This document shows positions 1 to 10,859 of a stretch of DNA of 64,000 nt, piece after piece (the stretch's first letter is position 1; each line of letters opens with the position of its first letter). The notes under the pieces are model-generated. The model was given only the letters and a program-made list of their open reading frames with translations. It made no database searches and had not been told where the DNA came from. Source of the DNA: Siderastrea radians (Eukaryota > Cnidaria > Anthozoa > Scleractinia > Rhizangiidae); NCBI GenBank assembly GCA_964017195.1, contig OZ024889.1:60535858-60599857 (forward strand), given 5' to 3'. The translations under genes were made by a program, and so were the position numbers.

Positions 1-329
1 GTTATGCCAAGACAGTATCACACTGGCGTAATGTTTACTCTACCAATCAAAACGCCAAAGAAAATAAATTTTTTAACCCAATAACGGCCATGCCGCTTAC
101 AACCGGCCATGAGGGACCACGGTCTTAGGAGGGTTTATGACGCCCGGTCACTTTTTTGACAGCAGGTGTTTTATCAACTGATCACTATACTTCTTGTTAA
201 AAATTTGCCTTTCCTCAACGTTTAGGTGAAATCTTTACCAAAATAAAGACTATCAAATGGCCATCAAACCCTCGGAAAAAAAAAAACAAACAAACAAAAA
301 CCAACAAAAAAACAAAAATTTAAATTAAA
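1..329. other. Non-coding flank with A-rich tract
   Basis: No gene is visible. An A/C-rich low-complexity run near 278-325 lies just beyond the 3' end of the minus-strand LINE and may be its tail. Confidence 0.4.
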
Positions 330-1077
330 ATACTAAGTGATCGTGTTTCTTTATGGCTTTCTTGACGTCTTTTACCGACGTCCTTGTTCTTATACTGTCT
401 GAGAGCGAGTTCCAAAATTTTACAGCTTCGTATTTAATAGACTCGAGTCCATAACTTGTTGTTCTCGGTTCAGGTAAGTCAGTATATTCTTCCCTCTTAA
501 TAAATACTTGGAGTTTCGAAGAGTGAACAGTTCGTTTAGATATTTAGGATACGTAGAAACAAATAAGCTATTGAAAACTACAATAAGCATATTGTCTATT
601 CTTCCACTGTATAAAGGTGGTGTCTCTGCTTTCTTTAACAACTCGTCATTACTAGAATCTTTATCATTGAATTTCGCGATTTCTAGTGCCACAAAAAATG
701 GCATATAAGCGAGCAATATGTGTGGTAGGACAAAAGCTTTATATAAGCGTAAGATGACGTTTCTAGTAATGAGACTTTTAAATCTCTTGAAAACACTGAA
801 TTGATTGTTAACCTTCTCGCATACTTTTGAGATGCGATGATTGAAAGATAATTCACTGTCAACAGATATACCCAATAAGTCAATTGAATTCTTCACAGGA
901 AACAAGAACTGGTAATCACTGCTGCCGAGCACCATTGCCTGATGCTTGTCTGGGTTTACAATCATTCCGTTACGTTTATACCAACTGTTTGCAATTCCTT
1001 GTTCGTGTTCCAGCCTTCTGTTAATTGCTTCAGGGTCCTAGTCAGACGAGTACAACTGTTCATCATCAGCGTAGGCA
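330..1077 (-). pseudogene. LINE reverse transcriptase, C-terminal part (interrupted)
   Basis: This is the 3' half of a non-LTR retrotransposon RT of the CR1/L2/Jockey type. The open stretch 420-965 begins with MIVNPDKHQAMVLGS, the region after the YADD box, and continues through LLGISVDSELSFNHRISKVC and KAFVLPH, typical of the RT thumb. Reading on the minus strand across the inserted element, the NAYADDEQLY catalytic motif is split: its codons lie at 1050-1077 and the sequence just before them lies at 4276 onward. The reading frame shifts near 700-880, where a second frame carries the SYAYIKLL and CHFLWH part, so the copy is dead. It would have copied its own RNA at a nicked target site. Confidence 0.85.
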
Positions 1078-1471
1078 TTAAGAGTGAATGTCAGTAAAAA
1101 TCAAGGAAAAATCGTAAAATCGCGGCCACGGTCACAAAATCGATTTCGTTCATTTTTTGTCTACAGCAAGTTTAAGGTACTAAACAAAATAAGTTTTTCG
1201 AAATAGCCATTTTGAATGAAATTAACGGTTAAAACCCATTTGATCGAATTTGGCGGTGCGCGAGCCTGAAATTTTGCACTTTTTGCAAGATTCTCGTTCG
1301 AAATAAAATACAACAGCCAGAATTCTAGAGCTATAAGTATACACACTAGGTCTTATTTAATTGGGATATGGTGTTCTTTTTAGTCTCATGGTCTTCCTGA
1401 AGAAAAGAAGCAGAGATTTTGAACTTATATTTTCAGCCGTTCGATTACACGCCAAAGCATGCCCGAAACTA

Positions 1472-1537
1472 CCCTGCGAGCAGAGGCCCTTCAATCTTCC
1501 TAGATAAGTCGGGAAGAGGAAGGGACCTCTGCCAGCC
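1472..1537 (+). repeat. Hairpin terminal repeat, copy 1 (RecQ-element family)
   Basis: Begins CCCTGCGAGCAGAGGCC and closes with GGACCTCTGCCAGCC, so the ends pair into a hairpin. Nearly identical to 2614-2679 and related to the ends of the 14.3-kb element at 29744 and 44067. It is cut off by the insertion at 1538; its continuation resumes at 2523. Confidence 0.75.
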
Positions 1538-2512
1538 ATTCTCGTTCCCAGAGCCTACGATCTGTTCGGTCAGCGGTGGGATCGTAGGGCTCTGGTATCA
1601 GCCATTACCGTATGTCATGAGATTCATGACATCCGGTAGCGCATGTCTAATTCGTTAAGGTGCTATTGCGCCTGCTCTATTCTCGTCCGTGGAGTTCTGG
1701 ACATGACAGTTCTAACAACAAGCGACAAATTTGAATTTCTATCGTCGAGTCATGGCCCAGATTGACTATAAAAAGCTGTTCAGGACCCTCTGAAATCTCC
1801 TCAGGAATCTCCTGCAATTAGCGGAAAACCTGGAGCTTTAAAAGGAACAAACTTCAGAAGCTGCCTTTCGTGCCATAGTTGTTCAGAAGAACGAGTTTTT
1901 TGCTCACGGGTTTTGGATTTGTATCGCCTGAATAAAGGTATATTTGCATTTGCGTTATACTGAATTGTACAGTTATTTTATTACATTCGTCTGGTTTCTG
2001 TTGTGTGAGAATGTCAACTGTGTACTAATCGTTTCGCCTCTAAATGCTACAATGTATTACGTTTTACCCCATCGAAAATTTCCAGAAGCATTTGGCGCCC
2101 AAGTTTTTTAACATCGACATGAAGAGGTCATTACAAGAGTTTAATATGTAAGTTTTTTATGGACAAGCTGTACTTTTGTAGAAAACGCTGTAGCGAGAAA
2201 AGAATCGCTGGCATTTAGCGACAATCTCTAACACTTTTAATTCTTACGTGCTTAACCAAACAGCAAAATTTGGTCGTTTAATCTGCCCCAAGCCACATTC
2301 TTTGCGAATTGATGAAGTCAATACATTAATTTAAAAATACCCTGATTAATTCAACCGGAAATAAAACGTTATGCGTACAAGCCAAAAAAAATTTAACGAT
2401 ATTGCGCATACAGTTTGAATCGGCCAATCAAAAAAAAGTCTATTTTTTGCCGTTACCAGAGCTACAAGAGACGTAATTTAAAAAAAGCCGCGTAGCTCTG
2501 GGGACGAGAATG
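1538..2512. mobile_element. 975-bp MULE-like MITE with 10-bp target duplication
   Basis: Perfect 10-bp direct repeat TCTGCCAGCC at 1528-1537 and 2513-2522 flanks it. Ends are inverted: ATTCTCGTTCCCAGAGCC on the left, the complement of GGGGACGAGAATG on the right, and each end folds on itself (CCAGAGCC with GGGCTCTGG on the left). A 9-10-bp duplication is usual for MULEs. The ends resemble the 5-kb element at 20712. No coding capacity is seen. Confidence 0.75.
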
Positions 2513-2613
2513 TCTGCCAGCCGCCTCGACTTTCCCTGGTGAGCATGCGCTAAATTCAAATGTAACCGAGCCTTGCTCGGCCTCGCTTCAATTAACATGT
2601 TTAGCGAATGATA

Positions 2614-2679
2614 CCCTGCGAGCAGAGACCCTTCGATCTTCCTAGATAAGTCGGGAAGAGGAAGGGACCTCTGCCAGCC
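2614..2679 (+). repeat. Hairpin terminal repeat, copy 2 (RecQ-element family)
   Basis: Same hairpin as 1472-1537 in direct orientation. The RecQ-like fragment starts about 150 bp inward, reading away from the hairpin, matching the arrangement at 44067-43690. Confidence 0.75.
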
Positions 2680-2828
2680 GCATCGACTTTCTTTGATTTG
2701 CCGCTCATCCACCGAAACGGATGAGTCAGTCCGGTTTGAAACCAGTTTTTCCCGTTTTTGCTCAGTGCGCATGTGCTGTGTTAGAAATTGCTGACTAAAT
2801 TCACGCCCACGGTACGTTCGGTACGCTC

Positions 2829-3053
2829 GTGAAGTTCACAACAGCAGACGTTTCTTTTTCGAAGGATGTCTTTCATAAGGCCGCGAAAAGTGCTTTCGGA
2901 AGAGTAAATACTCATCGAATAAGCAATCTCACACAACACCAGTCGAAGGCCTTGCTTAATTTTTTGTGTGGAAAAGATTCTTATGTCTGTTTACCAACCG
3001 GCCATGGCAAATCGCTAATTAAAATAATCGGTTGCGGTTGCTTTCGGACCTAA
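2829..3053 (+). pseudogene. RecQ-like helicase fragment, N-terminal motif I
   Basis: The 74-residue open stretch has the start of a superfamily 2 RecQ helicase: a motif 0 glutamine region (LTQHQSKALLNFLCGKDS) followed by Walker A CLPTGHGKSLIK. RecQ helicases unwind DNA 3' to 5' using ATP. Translation stops at 3053 soon after motif I; no DEAH box or later motifs were found downstream, so this is a truncated piece or the first exon of a decayed gene. The start near 2829 is not an assured methionine. It lies inward of a hairpin terminal repeat, like the fragment at 43690-43974, so I infer both belong to the same transposon family. A host RecQ gene fragment is the alternative. Confidence 0.65.
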
Positions 3054-4183
3054 TTTTACTTCTGGTTTGAGCGGGAATCGATGCGAAATGACACACGGCA
3101 CACCTCCCAAACATTCTCTAAAAGTCTGTTCGCGTCTCATAAAATAACTTTCTTTTGTTCTAGCCTTATGCACAAGTAAATTTATGTTTACTTTACTTCA
3201 TTTTTGCAGAAAAAGCGAATGCGAATTATCTGGTGACCAGAAACCAGACCGTCACGGATGTACGATCAGGCGTTGCGTGACATACCAATGTGTTGATTTT
3301 CAATCGATGCGGTTCGCACCCAATGTGGAGTTTCGGTTTATCTTCGCTCGTTTGATTTCAGCAAACTAACAACCAAGGTTTAAAATTTTTCCTAAAAAAC
3401 ATTCCTTAATAAATTTAAGATTTATTTTCGTATAAGTTGCGAAGGAAGCGGTTAAAGTGCCGACATGCCTTATAATTGGAACTACTTTCTGGGAAGACTC
3501 AAGAAGGAATTAGCTACGGTATGTACGTTATTTGCGATACCTTATACTAATTTGAAAAAGTATAAGCAAAACAATGCAACAAGGAACGTTTGAAAAGTTG
3601 ACGTTGATTTTTACGATGACAAGTTGCCGTATTCGTACCAAACGTTATTCTTGTTGAACACATACTGAGCTCTTTGTTGTATTTCCCGGTGTATTTGAAC
3701 TTGACGCCATTTGTAATTTTACAGAAATTCACTTTGTGTTTGCATTGCAATATAAGAAGGTCCCACAAAATTAAAACAACAGTAATGAAGAACCATCTTT
3801 AAAGTATCCCTGGATAAAGAGTGGAAGATTTTAATGCACTACCACATGCATTTTCGTTGAGCTACTTTGGTCCATGTTTTTGGTGTTTTTTACATTTCCC
3901 AAATGTTGCTTTGCAATCCGTGTCTTGCTCTTCCAAAATAACATGAGACAAAAAATATCACCATATCTAGAATGAAGAAGGCCCAAGATGTTTATTTATC
4001 GTTAGTGAAGTCTGGCTGTTACATTTTAATGAGCGTAGGAACTACCCGAAATGTCCTACATTTCGAGGTCACATAAACTGAAATTCGAATTTTATAGGTC
4101 GGTTCAGTTTTTAACCGTTTATTCCCGGTAAACAGAATATTTCAAGAAATGAACCCCATTTCACTTTCTTACATACATTAATG
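3054..4183. other. Interior of TTAA element, no gene seen
   Basis: AT-rich sequence between the RecQ fragment and the right inverted repeat. Short ORFs only, none recognised. Confidence 0.5.
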
Positions 4184-4275
4184 TTGCTGTAGACAAGGAA
4201 TGAGACAAATCGATTTTTTGACCGTGGCCGCGATTTTCTACATTTTCTTTGATTTTTACTGACATTCACTCTTAA

Positions 4276-5160
4276 GATTTGCCAGCTCTATATGGTAGAA
4301 TAAATCATTGATGTGAACGTTGAAAAACATGTGACCCAGGACACTTCCCTGGGGGACTCCCCTTCTAACCAATTCCCAGTTAGAAAACGTGTCACCAATA
4401 TAATTTTCACGCGCTGTATTCTTCCAGAAAGGTAGCTTCTCAGGAGTTCATCAACACTTCTTTCACTTAGATGATAAGCCTTAAATCTAGCCAACAAGAG
4501 AGGGATACTATCGAAAGCCTTCGATATAAAGTCCATGGAAACAACTGCGACAGTTTTTTTGTTGTCGCAACTCTCCAGCCTTCTGTCATTCTTAACAAAG
4601 ACGTCTCACAACTGTAATTTCGTCTGTATATGCAGAGATGAAGTCTGATAGAATGTTCTGGTGAAAAGCCTCACGTTGTTTCGCTAGGATCCGATTAAAG
4701 ATATTATTGAGGGCCGGAAGCACGGTTATTGCAAAATTCGTCGTCCTTGCTCCATCTTCCAGCGTGAAGGATAATGACACTGACTGATTAAGCTGTTCAT
4801 TATGTTTGCAAGAGGCTCAGCTATTACAGACGCAGACTCCCTTAGTAATCGTGGTGGTATCAGATCATGGCCACAGGATTTACGTGTATTATTTTCTAAC
4901 AGAAGCTTCTCCACTTGTTTTGTATTTGTGGATTGGAAATCGAAATCAGATGTACCATCCGAATAATGGTTTCTTAGTATCGACTTAATGCTTGGATGAG
5001 CACTAAAGTCAGTTCCAAAGTCCTCCTCATTTATCTCTGCCGCTGCGTCTGCAATATGAGTAAAATAGTTGTTAAAAGCCTCAGCCATCTCTCTGTTGTC
5101 TTTAATCAGCACCCCGTTTTCTTCCAGTAATATGTCGTTTTTTTTGCTTAGATTTCATAA
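4276..5160 (-). pseudogene. LINE reverse transcriptase, N-terminal part (interrupted)
   Basis: 5' half of the same LINE as 330-1077. The minus-strand stretch 5112-4726 reads REMAEAFNNYFTHIAD and then SCGHDLIPPRLLRES and PLANIMNSLI, the usual start of a CR1/L2-like RT (GPDGIPPRLLK-type motif). The stretch 4536-4288 reads MDFISKAFDSIP, the motif A region with its aspartates, then LLRSYLSGRIQRVKI, and the next frame gives VLGHMFFNVHINDLFYHI. Frameshifts near 4730 and 4380 break it. The endonuclease domain expected upstream is not visible beyond about 5160, so the copy is also 5'-truncated. Confidence 0.85.
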
Positions 5161-5573
5161 AATTCCTTGTAGGAAGTGAGTCCAAGGTATATGCTCAGCT
5201 GATTCCAGAGATCTCTGAAAAACTGAACATGACTAAACTAAGATTGCATTATCATCGCTATCAAAATGTTATGATGTATTTTCTAACCATAATTTGCTGT
5301 ATAGCGAAGTTTCTGTTGAGTTCTTTTTGATATACAAATGTGCTAAAAGAGCTCTTTTTTTCCGCACATTAGTGTAAAAATTGTGGTCTCACCAAACTGC
5401 GTCTCGCCAATACAAACCATGGCTCGACCAAACCCGCCTGATATGCCGCCGAAGCGTACCAGAAAGGTACGATTAGGTATAAGAATTGCTTGAGTGGACG
5501 AGGACGAAACTGTTTTGCTTCGTCTCTTCTGCAAACGAAACTGGCTCATTATAACCATAATAATAATAATAAT

Positions 5574-5608
<35 letters not shown>

Positions 5609-6250
5609 CGGATTATGCACGGCATATCCATTTAAAATAGAAATGGCCCTTTGTCTGGGAAGAAGCTAATAACTCATTAGTATGAATGAGGCTTGACTGG
5701 ATTTTTTTACTCATTTCTCGTTACTCTTATTTATAGCACACCATTGGTGATTTAAATGGATAATTAAAACAACAACTGGAAACAGGAATTATCCCTTCAC
5801 TTACTTTCGATTTCTGTATGATAATTAGGACTTCGACATTCATTTGAATATAGAAAATTGAACATCACTGGCTTTCCGTTTAGAAAACTCACGTAAATTA
5901 CCATAAAGACTCTGTAGGTATCAAGTTACATGGCTCGATTGATCCTTCTCCATGAGGCGCTGAAGAACGGACGGGATTATGATTCCAGGGCTTCAGCATT
6001 TTACGTCTGCCTTGAACAATGCTTTATGCTATAGTTAATTTCAGTTTCGCTTCATCAATCGCATTATAAATATATTTTAGATAGCTCATTGGTCGGCTAT
6101 TTTTTGTTTCATTGTTGCACCCTAGTTGACAGAACGCATTTCGACATATATATGCGTAGCTTGTTATCAAATTCGCAAGTGTAATTAATCTATGAGAGCT
6201 TATGATAGAAAACTAAACCAGTCTTTATCTCACCATACTATACTCCTTGT
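5161..6250. other. Non-coding, with AAT microsatellite
   Basis: No gene recognised. An (AAT)n tract lies at about 5558-5606. Remaining sequence is AT-rich with short random ORFs. Confidence 0.5.
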
Positions 6251-6383
6251 ATGATGAGTTTTCTTTCTCATCAGCTGGGGACGTGGAAGTCGGTTCTACT
6301 TTGTTTAACTTTCTGCCAAACGCTGACAATAATCCTGGGAGGCACGGTGGATACATCGGCAAAGTGGCCACGAGATAAGTTCG
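6251..6383 (+). CDS. Possible first exon of a secreted or membrane protein
   Basis: ATG at 6251 opens 44 codons that begin MMSFLSHQLGTWKSVLLCL and continue with a hydrophobic core (LTFCQTLTIILGG), then DTSAKWPRDKFG. This looks like a signal peptide or signal anchor. The stretch ends at a good splice donor, G|GTAAGTAC, at 6384; without splicing it stops three codons later. No later exons were recognised, so the protein is unknown. It could be chance: short hydrophobic ORFs before a GTAAGT are not rare in AT-rich DNA. RNA evidence would decide. Confidence 0.3.
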
Positions 6384-6786
6384 GTAAGTACAAATAAAAC
6401 AGTTTTAACAAGGGCAATTTAGAAACTTAATTGGCTGCAATAAACCATTAGGGGCGACTTTCCACAATTATATTGACCAAAATCAACTTTTGGTGTCCCA
6501 AGTGGAAGAATCGATTTCGCTCAGACGTATTTTCCTATTAGATATGCCCCAGTGAGAAACTAAACGGGCTGTATTTAGTTTTTCCAAATACAGCGTCCTT
6601 TCGTGAAAATACGAGAAAAAACTACTTTTCCCCAGCTGAGCTCAAAATCCACTTCCGGTGGGACGCAATTTTCCCAAAAGTTGATCAGTTTGCATATCAA
6701 ACCAGAACTAGAAACGGAGAAGGAGACAAAAGGGAGCTCCGTCTCTCCTCACTATCAACTCGCTTTATCTTTTCCTCCGCTTCCTT

Positions 6787-7108
6787 AGGGCTCGATTACA
6801 CAGGCGATTTTTTGTGCAATTTTTGTCGCACATTTCAGTGCAATTTTTGTCGCGCTAGAGCTCGCGATAAAAATTGCAAGTTAGTGTAAACTAGCGGCGA
6901 TTTCTGGGCGATCTGTCGCCGCGATATCGCGGCGGGTTTCGAGCATTTTCGAAACTTGATGCAACTTGCTGGCAATTTGGTGGAAATTGCAGCAAATATT
7001 GCAGTGGAAACGCAGCGAAATCGCTGCTAGTTTACACTTGCGACAAAAGTTGCATTCGAGAGTGCTACAAAAAATGCATCAAAAATCGCATGTGTAAACG
7101 GGCTTTTA
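6787..7108. mobile_element. MITE with GGGCTCGATTACAC-type ends
   Basis: Left end GGGCTCGATTACACAGGCGA and the complement of the right end GCCCGTTTACACATGCGA pair over about 60 bp, both followed by repeated TTTTTGTCGC-like motifs. No clear target duplication found. Ends resemble those of the element at 55229-55438. Confidence 0.6.
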
Positions 7109-10100
7109 CACGCAGCTTGCATTTCCTATGTCTCTTCTGGTCGCTTACTCTTGGAGGTTAGCAGAGGAGATGGTTGAAATTTAGGCCACGTTCCTACTAG
7201 AATAGACTGCGGGAAGCTAAAAGAGGACAGCCAATTGCATTGTGTTTACTGACTGTATTAGCAACGGCCAGCAGTTCTAAACGATGCTGTTGCAAAGTAT
7301 AGGGTTTCAGAAAATATCGTTAATCAGACAGCCGCATTGAAAACTAAAATGTCAGGAATTAGATTCTAAAGATGCTGTGATGCTGGTTAGGTGGGTCCGG
7401 GAAGGTATCTTTTCACATTGATAACAGCTTCAGTTAAAATAAGGTAAATTGGCCACTGTTAGGAGATTCAAACACTTTTGATCTTTGTTTATTATGAATC
7501 TTTAGCACGCTCAACATGGGCACCAGACAGGAAAATGTAAGCAAAATACAAGAAATGTCATTGTCTCCGATTGTTTCCGGGCCTTCAAAACGGATATGAT
7601 TTAAATACGATAACATAGGTTGATCTGTTTGGATTCTGTAGCTAAAATGTTTTTTAAAGTTGCAGAGCGTTATAGGAAACAAATCTTATCGGCCAAATTA
7701 CCGAGCTGCTGTTTGCTCTTCAAAAATGCTACCTGACTTAATTTCGTATTATATACGACATATTTTATTTGTCCCTCTAAAAACAAAAGCAATTAATTTT
7801 CCCATGTTACAAAGGTTAGGGTTTGAGACGACTGCAGGAAAACATTTTCCCACGATTAAACCCGAATTTCTGGGGCGGTTATTATCTTCCGAACTGGTAT
7901 TCTAGAGAAATAACTGGTTGGATGCCCCTGCCTGACTCAAGCTCCGGCATGTGTTTTGTGCACATTTTGAGAGACCAAGGCCGAACACAGATTAAAATTC
8001 TTCAGGATGTTTCTTTTCTTTGATCGGGGTCAAGTGTAAACACCTGTAAGGCGTGTAAACTTGAAGCAAGAGTAGACTTACTTTCGACATTTCAAAGCAT
8101 ATTTTCGTCAAGACAAGCTGAAGCAAATAAACGGGTCCATTTTTTGCACGCGCTGCTTCTCCTAGACAAAAGGCTGACATGTTTCATAATTTTGGAACTG
8201 GAATGAAACCAGTATTTTTCAGTTCGCCTTGTCGAGACCAAAATAGCAATCCATCTATTGTCATTTTGATGCTAGTGATAAATAGCATTTAAAGTTTAGC
8301 GCTTCGATTCAGCGAGTTGCTAATTAAAGCATATTTTTCGGATGCAACGTGTCTGCCTGAGGGAGGCATCCTTAAGAGGGGCCAGCATCTCGTTTTGTGG
8401 GCAAAGGTATGTCTCCAATAGTATTTTTTCCGGATTCTATTTTGTTAGAGCCTCAGTGATTACCTAATAAGAAAAGTGTTCACAGAGAAAAGCCGAGTTC
8501 TAGGAGGTATCTCTGTACTAGAAATACGTGACTCACAGAACCTCGCGAAGCTCGGGCACGGGTGCACCACAAAATTGAGTGATGGGGGTCGGGGGAGGAT
8601 AGAATCTCGGTTTAACTGGAGGTGTGGATGGGTGGCCACAATGGTCCCGAATTGTGAGTTAAGATCAACATTCTGGTTCCCAGTCGTTTCCATGTAACTT
8701 GCATCTAATCCTCTGTCATGTATAAGAAAATACGTTCAGCCCCCCCCCCCCCCCACTTCTCTTCATTCTGACATAACGTAAATTGCTCCCTAGAGAGCAT
8801 GTATATAGTATTGCTGTGGACCTGTTGTCTAAGACAATGTGTGCTGTTTCCGTTTATTTTGGTTGGGTGAGAGTATAGGTTTATCAGAAATGCGGTTCAA
8901 ATTCCAACTTGGAACTTGTTATCTCCAACATTTAGCCAGCCATTTCCTTTAGATTCTGTTGTACAGCTTTTGTTCTATTTACTGGGTATTGGCAAGTGTC
9001 AATAGCTAACACAATTCATTATTTCCCTTGAATGGTTGAGATACTGTAGCAGGAATCTACTACTGCTGAAGAGTGATGCGGTGCATTAAAAAAATTATCC
9101 AGTTTTACCCAAAAATTGAAATGAGAATAATACAGAATAATGGCAAGTAAAGCACAGAGTTTCATATTGACGTGGTATCATGTTTATTCATTCCCCCCAA
9201 CACACTATAAAAATTGGATTAGATAATTGTCACAATAAAATAATACGTTAACCCTTGAATCCCCAGTTACCAGCATCTCCCTACAATAGGAATGCTTTAA
9301 TTAGGTCATCAGAATTAAGGAATTGATCACCAAACATGAATAGTGTTAATTTCAGTAGAAAGAAGTTCTCTGCACTAGTACTACAAGAAATGTATAAAGA
9401 CCAGTAAGGAGAATTTGCAGGCTTACATTGGGGCTTACGGAGGTCAATTGGTATGGAAAGCAAGAGTAGCTAATTAAGGGAAAGGGTGAATGTAGATTAT
9501 AGCATGTGAAACCTTCAGAAGTAAGTAAACTTTCACATAGACAGATCATGTTGAAGGTGATCAGGATCTCAATTCCCCTGATTTTGGTGCTTGCTTGTGC
9601 ACTGCGAGGAGACCTGTGATGCTGGTCACTGTATGTAACATGAAATTATTATCAATAATTAATGTTAAGCAGTTATTTTGGTTTCACATCAAATACATGC
9701 ATGTATATACCTATCCCCGCTACACATTTTAAAGTGGTAATTTCTAGGCAGAGCAGTACTTGTAAGTGCATTTCCAACCCAAATTGTGAACAGAAATTGT
9801 CCTTTCTGATCCATCTGAATATTATTTTTTAAACTATTAACAGGGTCAATATCCATAACGGAAAACATAAACTTTTATGAATTCTTACTGATTCATGATC
9901 AATATGAATTATTTCTTTCAAATATTTTTCGGGAACGTCCTAAACTTAGAATTTAAATTCTTTTTACTGCTAATACACAAATATGAAAATTGTTGTGGGA
10001 ACTGAAACCTATTTTGTGAAATAATTTCATTTCTCTAGTGTAATCTGTAATTTTGATCATACTTGGAAAAGTAATTACATGTTGATAATAATTACTAGGA

Positions 10101-10157
10101 CATCAAGAGTAAAGATAATGGTAGAGAGAGGAAATAATTTTGAGCCAACCTGTTCAG
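7109..10157. other. Non-coding, AT-rich, no gene recognised
   Basis: About 3 kb with only short ORFs. Contains a poly-C run at 8741-8755. A minus-strand AATAAA near 9186 could serve the possible gene at 10158-10793, but nothing ties them together. A 73-aa ORF at 8476-8697 matches no family I know. Confidence 0.45.
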
Positions 10158-10793
10158 TCACCGTCCGTTGGAAAGGTAAATTTCTAGCAAAAGTATTTTG
10201 ATGATCGTGCATTTTTTGTCGCCTCTCGTTGCTTCTATAACAAAATCCTTTTGTCGAAGCACTTCTAGTCGGTGTCGCCGGTCCTGATCGGTTTCAGCAC
10301 ACTTTTTCTCGAAGAGTTTGTAGCCGCTGAGTTCATTCTCATTATTCAATTGGTGAGACTGAGTTATAATTTCGAGGACCTTGTATCGATTCTGGCGTTG
10401 TTGGGGAATCTCATTTTGTGGCAGCGCTATGCTATCAAGCTAAATTTAAGCTACGTTGTGTATGTTCCAAGATTTCTCGCCTGTAATATTCCAGTCTCCT
10501 GTTTGTGTCTTGCTGACGGCTTTAGTCTTCGCTAGGCTATTACCGGTAAACGATGTTCTCTTACCCGTGCTTTCTTCTCGTCGACTCTTTCGCCTTCGTT
10601 GCTCGCGCTGAATTTCAAGTCGGCGTTCACGCTGAGTTTCAGTTGTAAATCTACCCCGGAATGGATTTTGAGCCACTTGTTAAACCAGTGGTTGCTGTCT
10701 AATTGCTTGTTCACAGACGATGAATAAAAATATCAGCACGTAAATGTACGTAGCGAAGCAGGCAAGAAATGAAGAAACACGCCAAAGAAACAT
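10158..10793 (-). pseudogene. Possible two-exon host gene with an in-frame stop, downstream of an X-box
   Basis: ATG at 10793 (minus) opens MFLWRVSSFLACFATYIYVL and a further hydrophobic run, like a signal anchor; after 37 codons an ochre TAA (10680-10682) interrupts. The same frame then continues QVAQNPFRGRFTTETQRERR and a strongly basic/acidic coiled-coil-like stretch to a donor G|GTAAGAG (exon end 10565). A phase-compatible acceptor (AG at 10427-10428) leads into LPQNEIPQQRQNRYKVLEII and on to a stop at 10158. Both exons add to 498 bp, a multiple of three. Product unknown. Either the gene is broken, the first ORF is an upstream ORF, or the stop is a sequence error. The splicing is inferred only. 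Confidence 0.3.
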
Positions 10794-10830
10794 GAGAGTG
10801 CGCAACTGTCAGTGGTCGCGATTTGGTTTT

Positions 10831-10843
10831 GTTGCTAGGCAAC
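10831..10843. promoter_or_regulatory. Palindromic RFX-type X-box
   Basis: GTTGCTAGGCAAC matches the X-box consensus bound by RFX factors, which commonly control ciliary genes. It lies about 40 bp upstream of the minus-strand ATG at 10793, a normal spacing. The sequence match is direct; function is inferred. Confidence 0.45.
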
Positions 10844-10859
10844 TGTGCGGACACCATCG

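Larger units (their letters stand above)
1082..4271. mobile_element. 3.2-kb TTAA-flanked TIR transposon (piggyBac- or Kolobok-like), non-autonomous
   Basis: Terminal inverted repeats of about 88 bp lie at 1082-1169 and 4184-4271; both start GAGTGAATGTCAGTAAAAAT and share CGCGGCCACGGTCA. TTAA flanks the element on both sides (1078-1081 and 4272-4275), and deleting element plus one TTAA restores the LINE reading frame at its YADD motif. TTAA duplications are known for piggyBac and Kolobok. No transposase is visible inside. The interior holds a RecQ fragment, two hairpin repeats and a nested MULE-like insertion. Confidence 0.85.

Noticed and set aside
8741..8755. Poly-C and poly-G runs (also 13552, 15157, 29130, 44110)
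   Set aside because: Simple homopolymers, no pattern with neighbouring features beyond chance.
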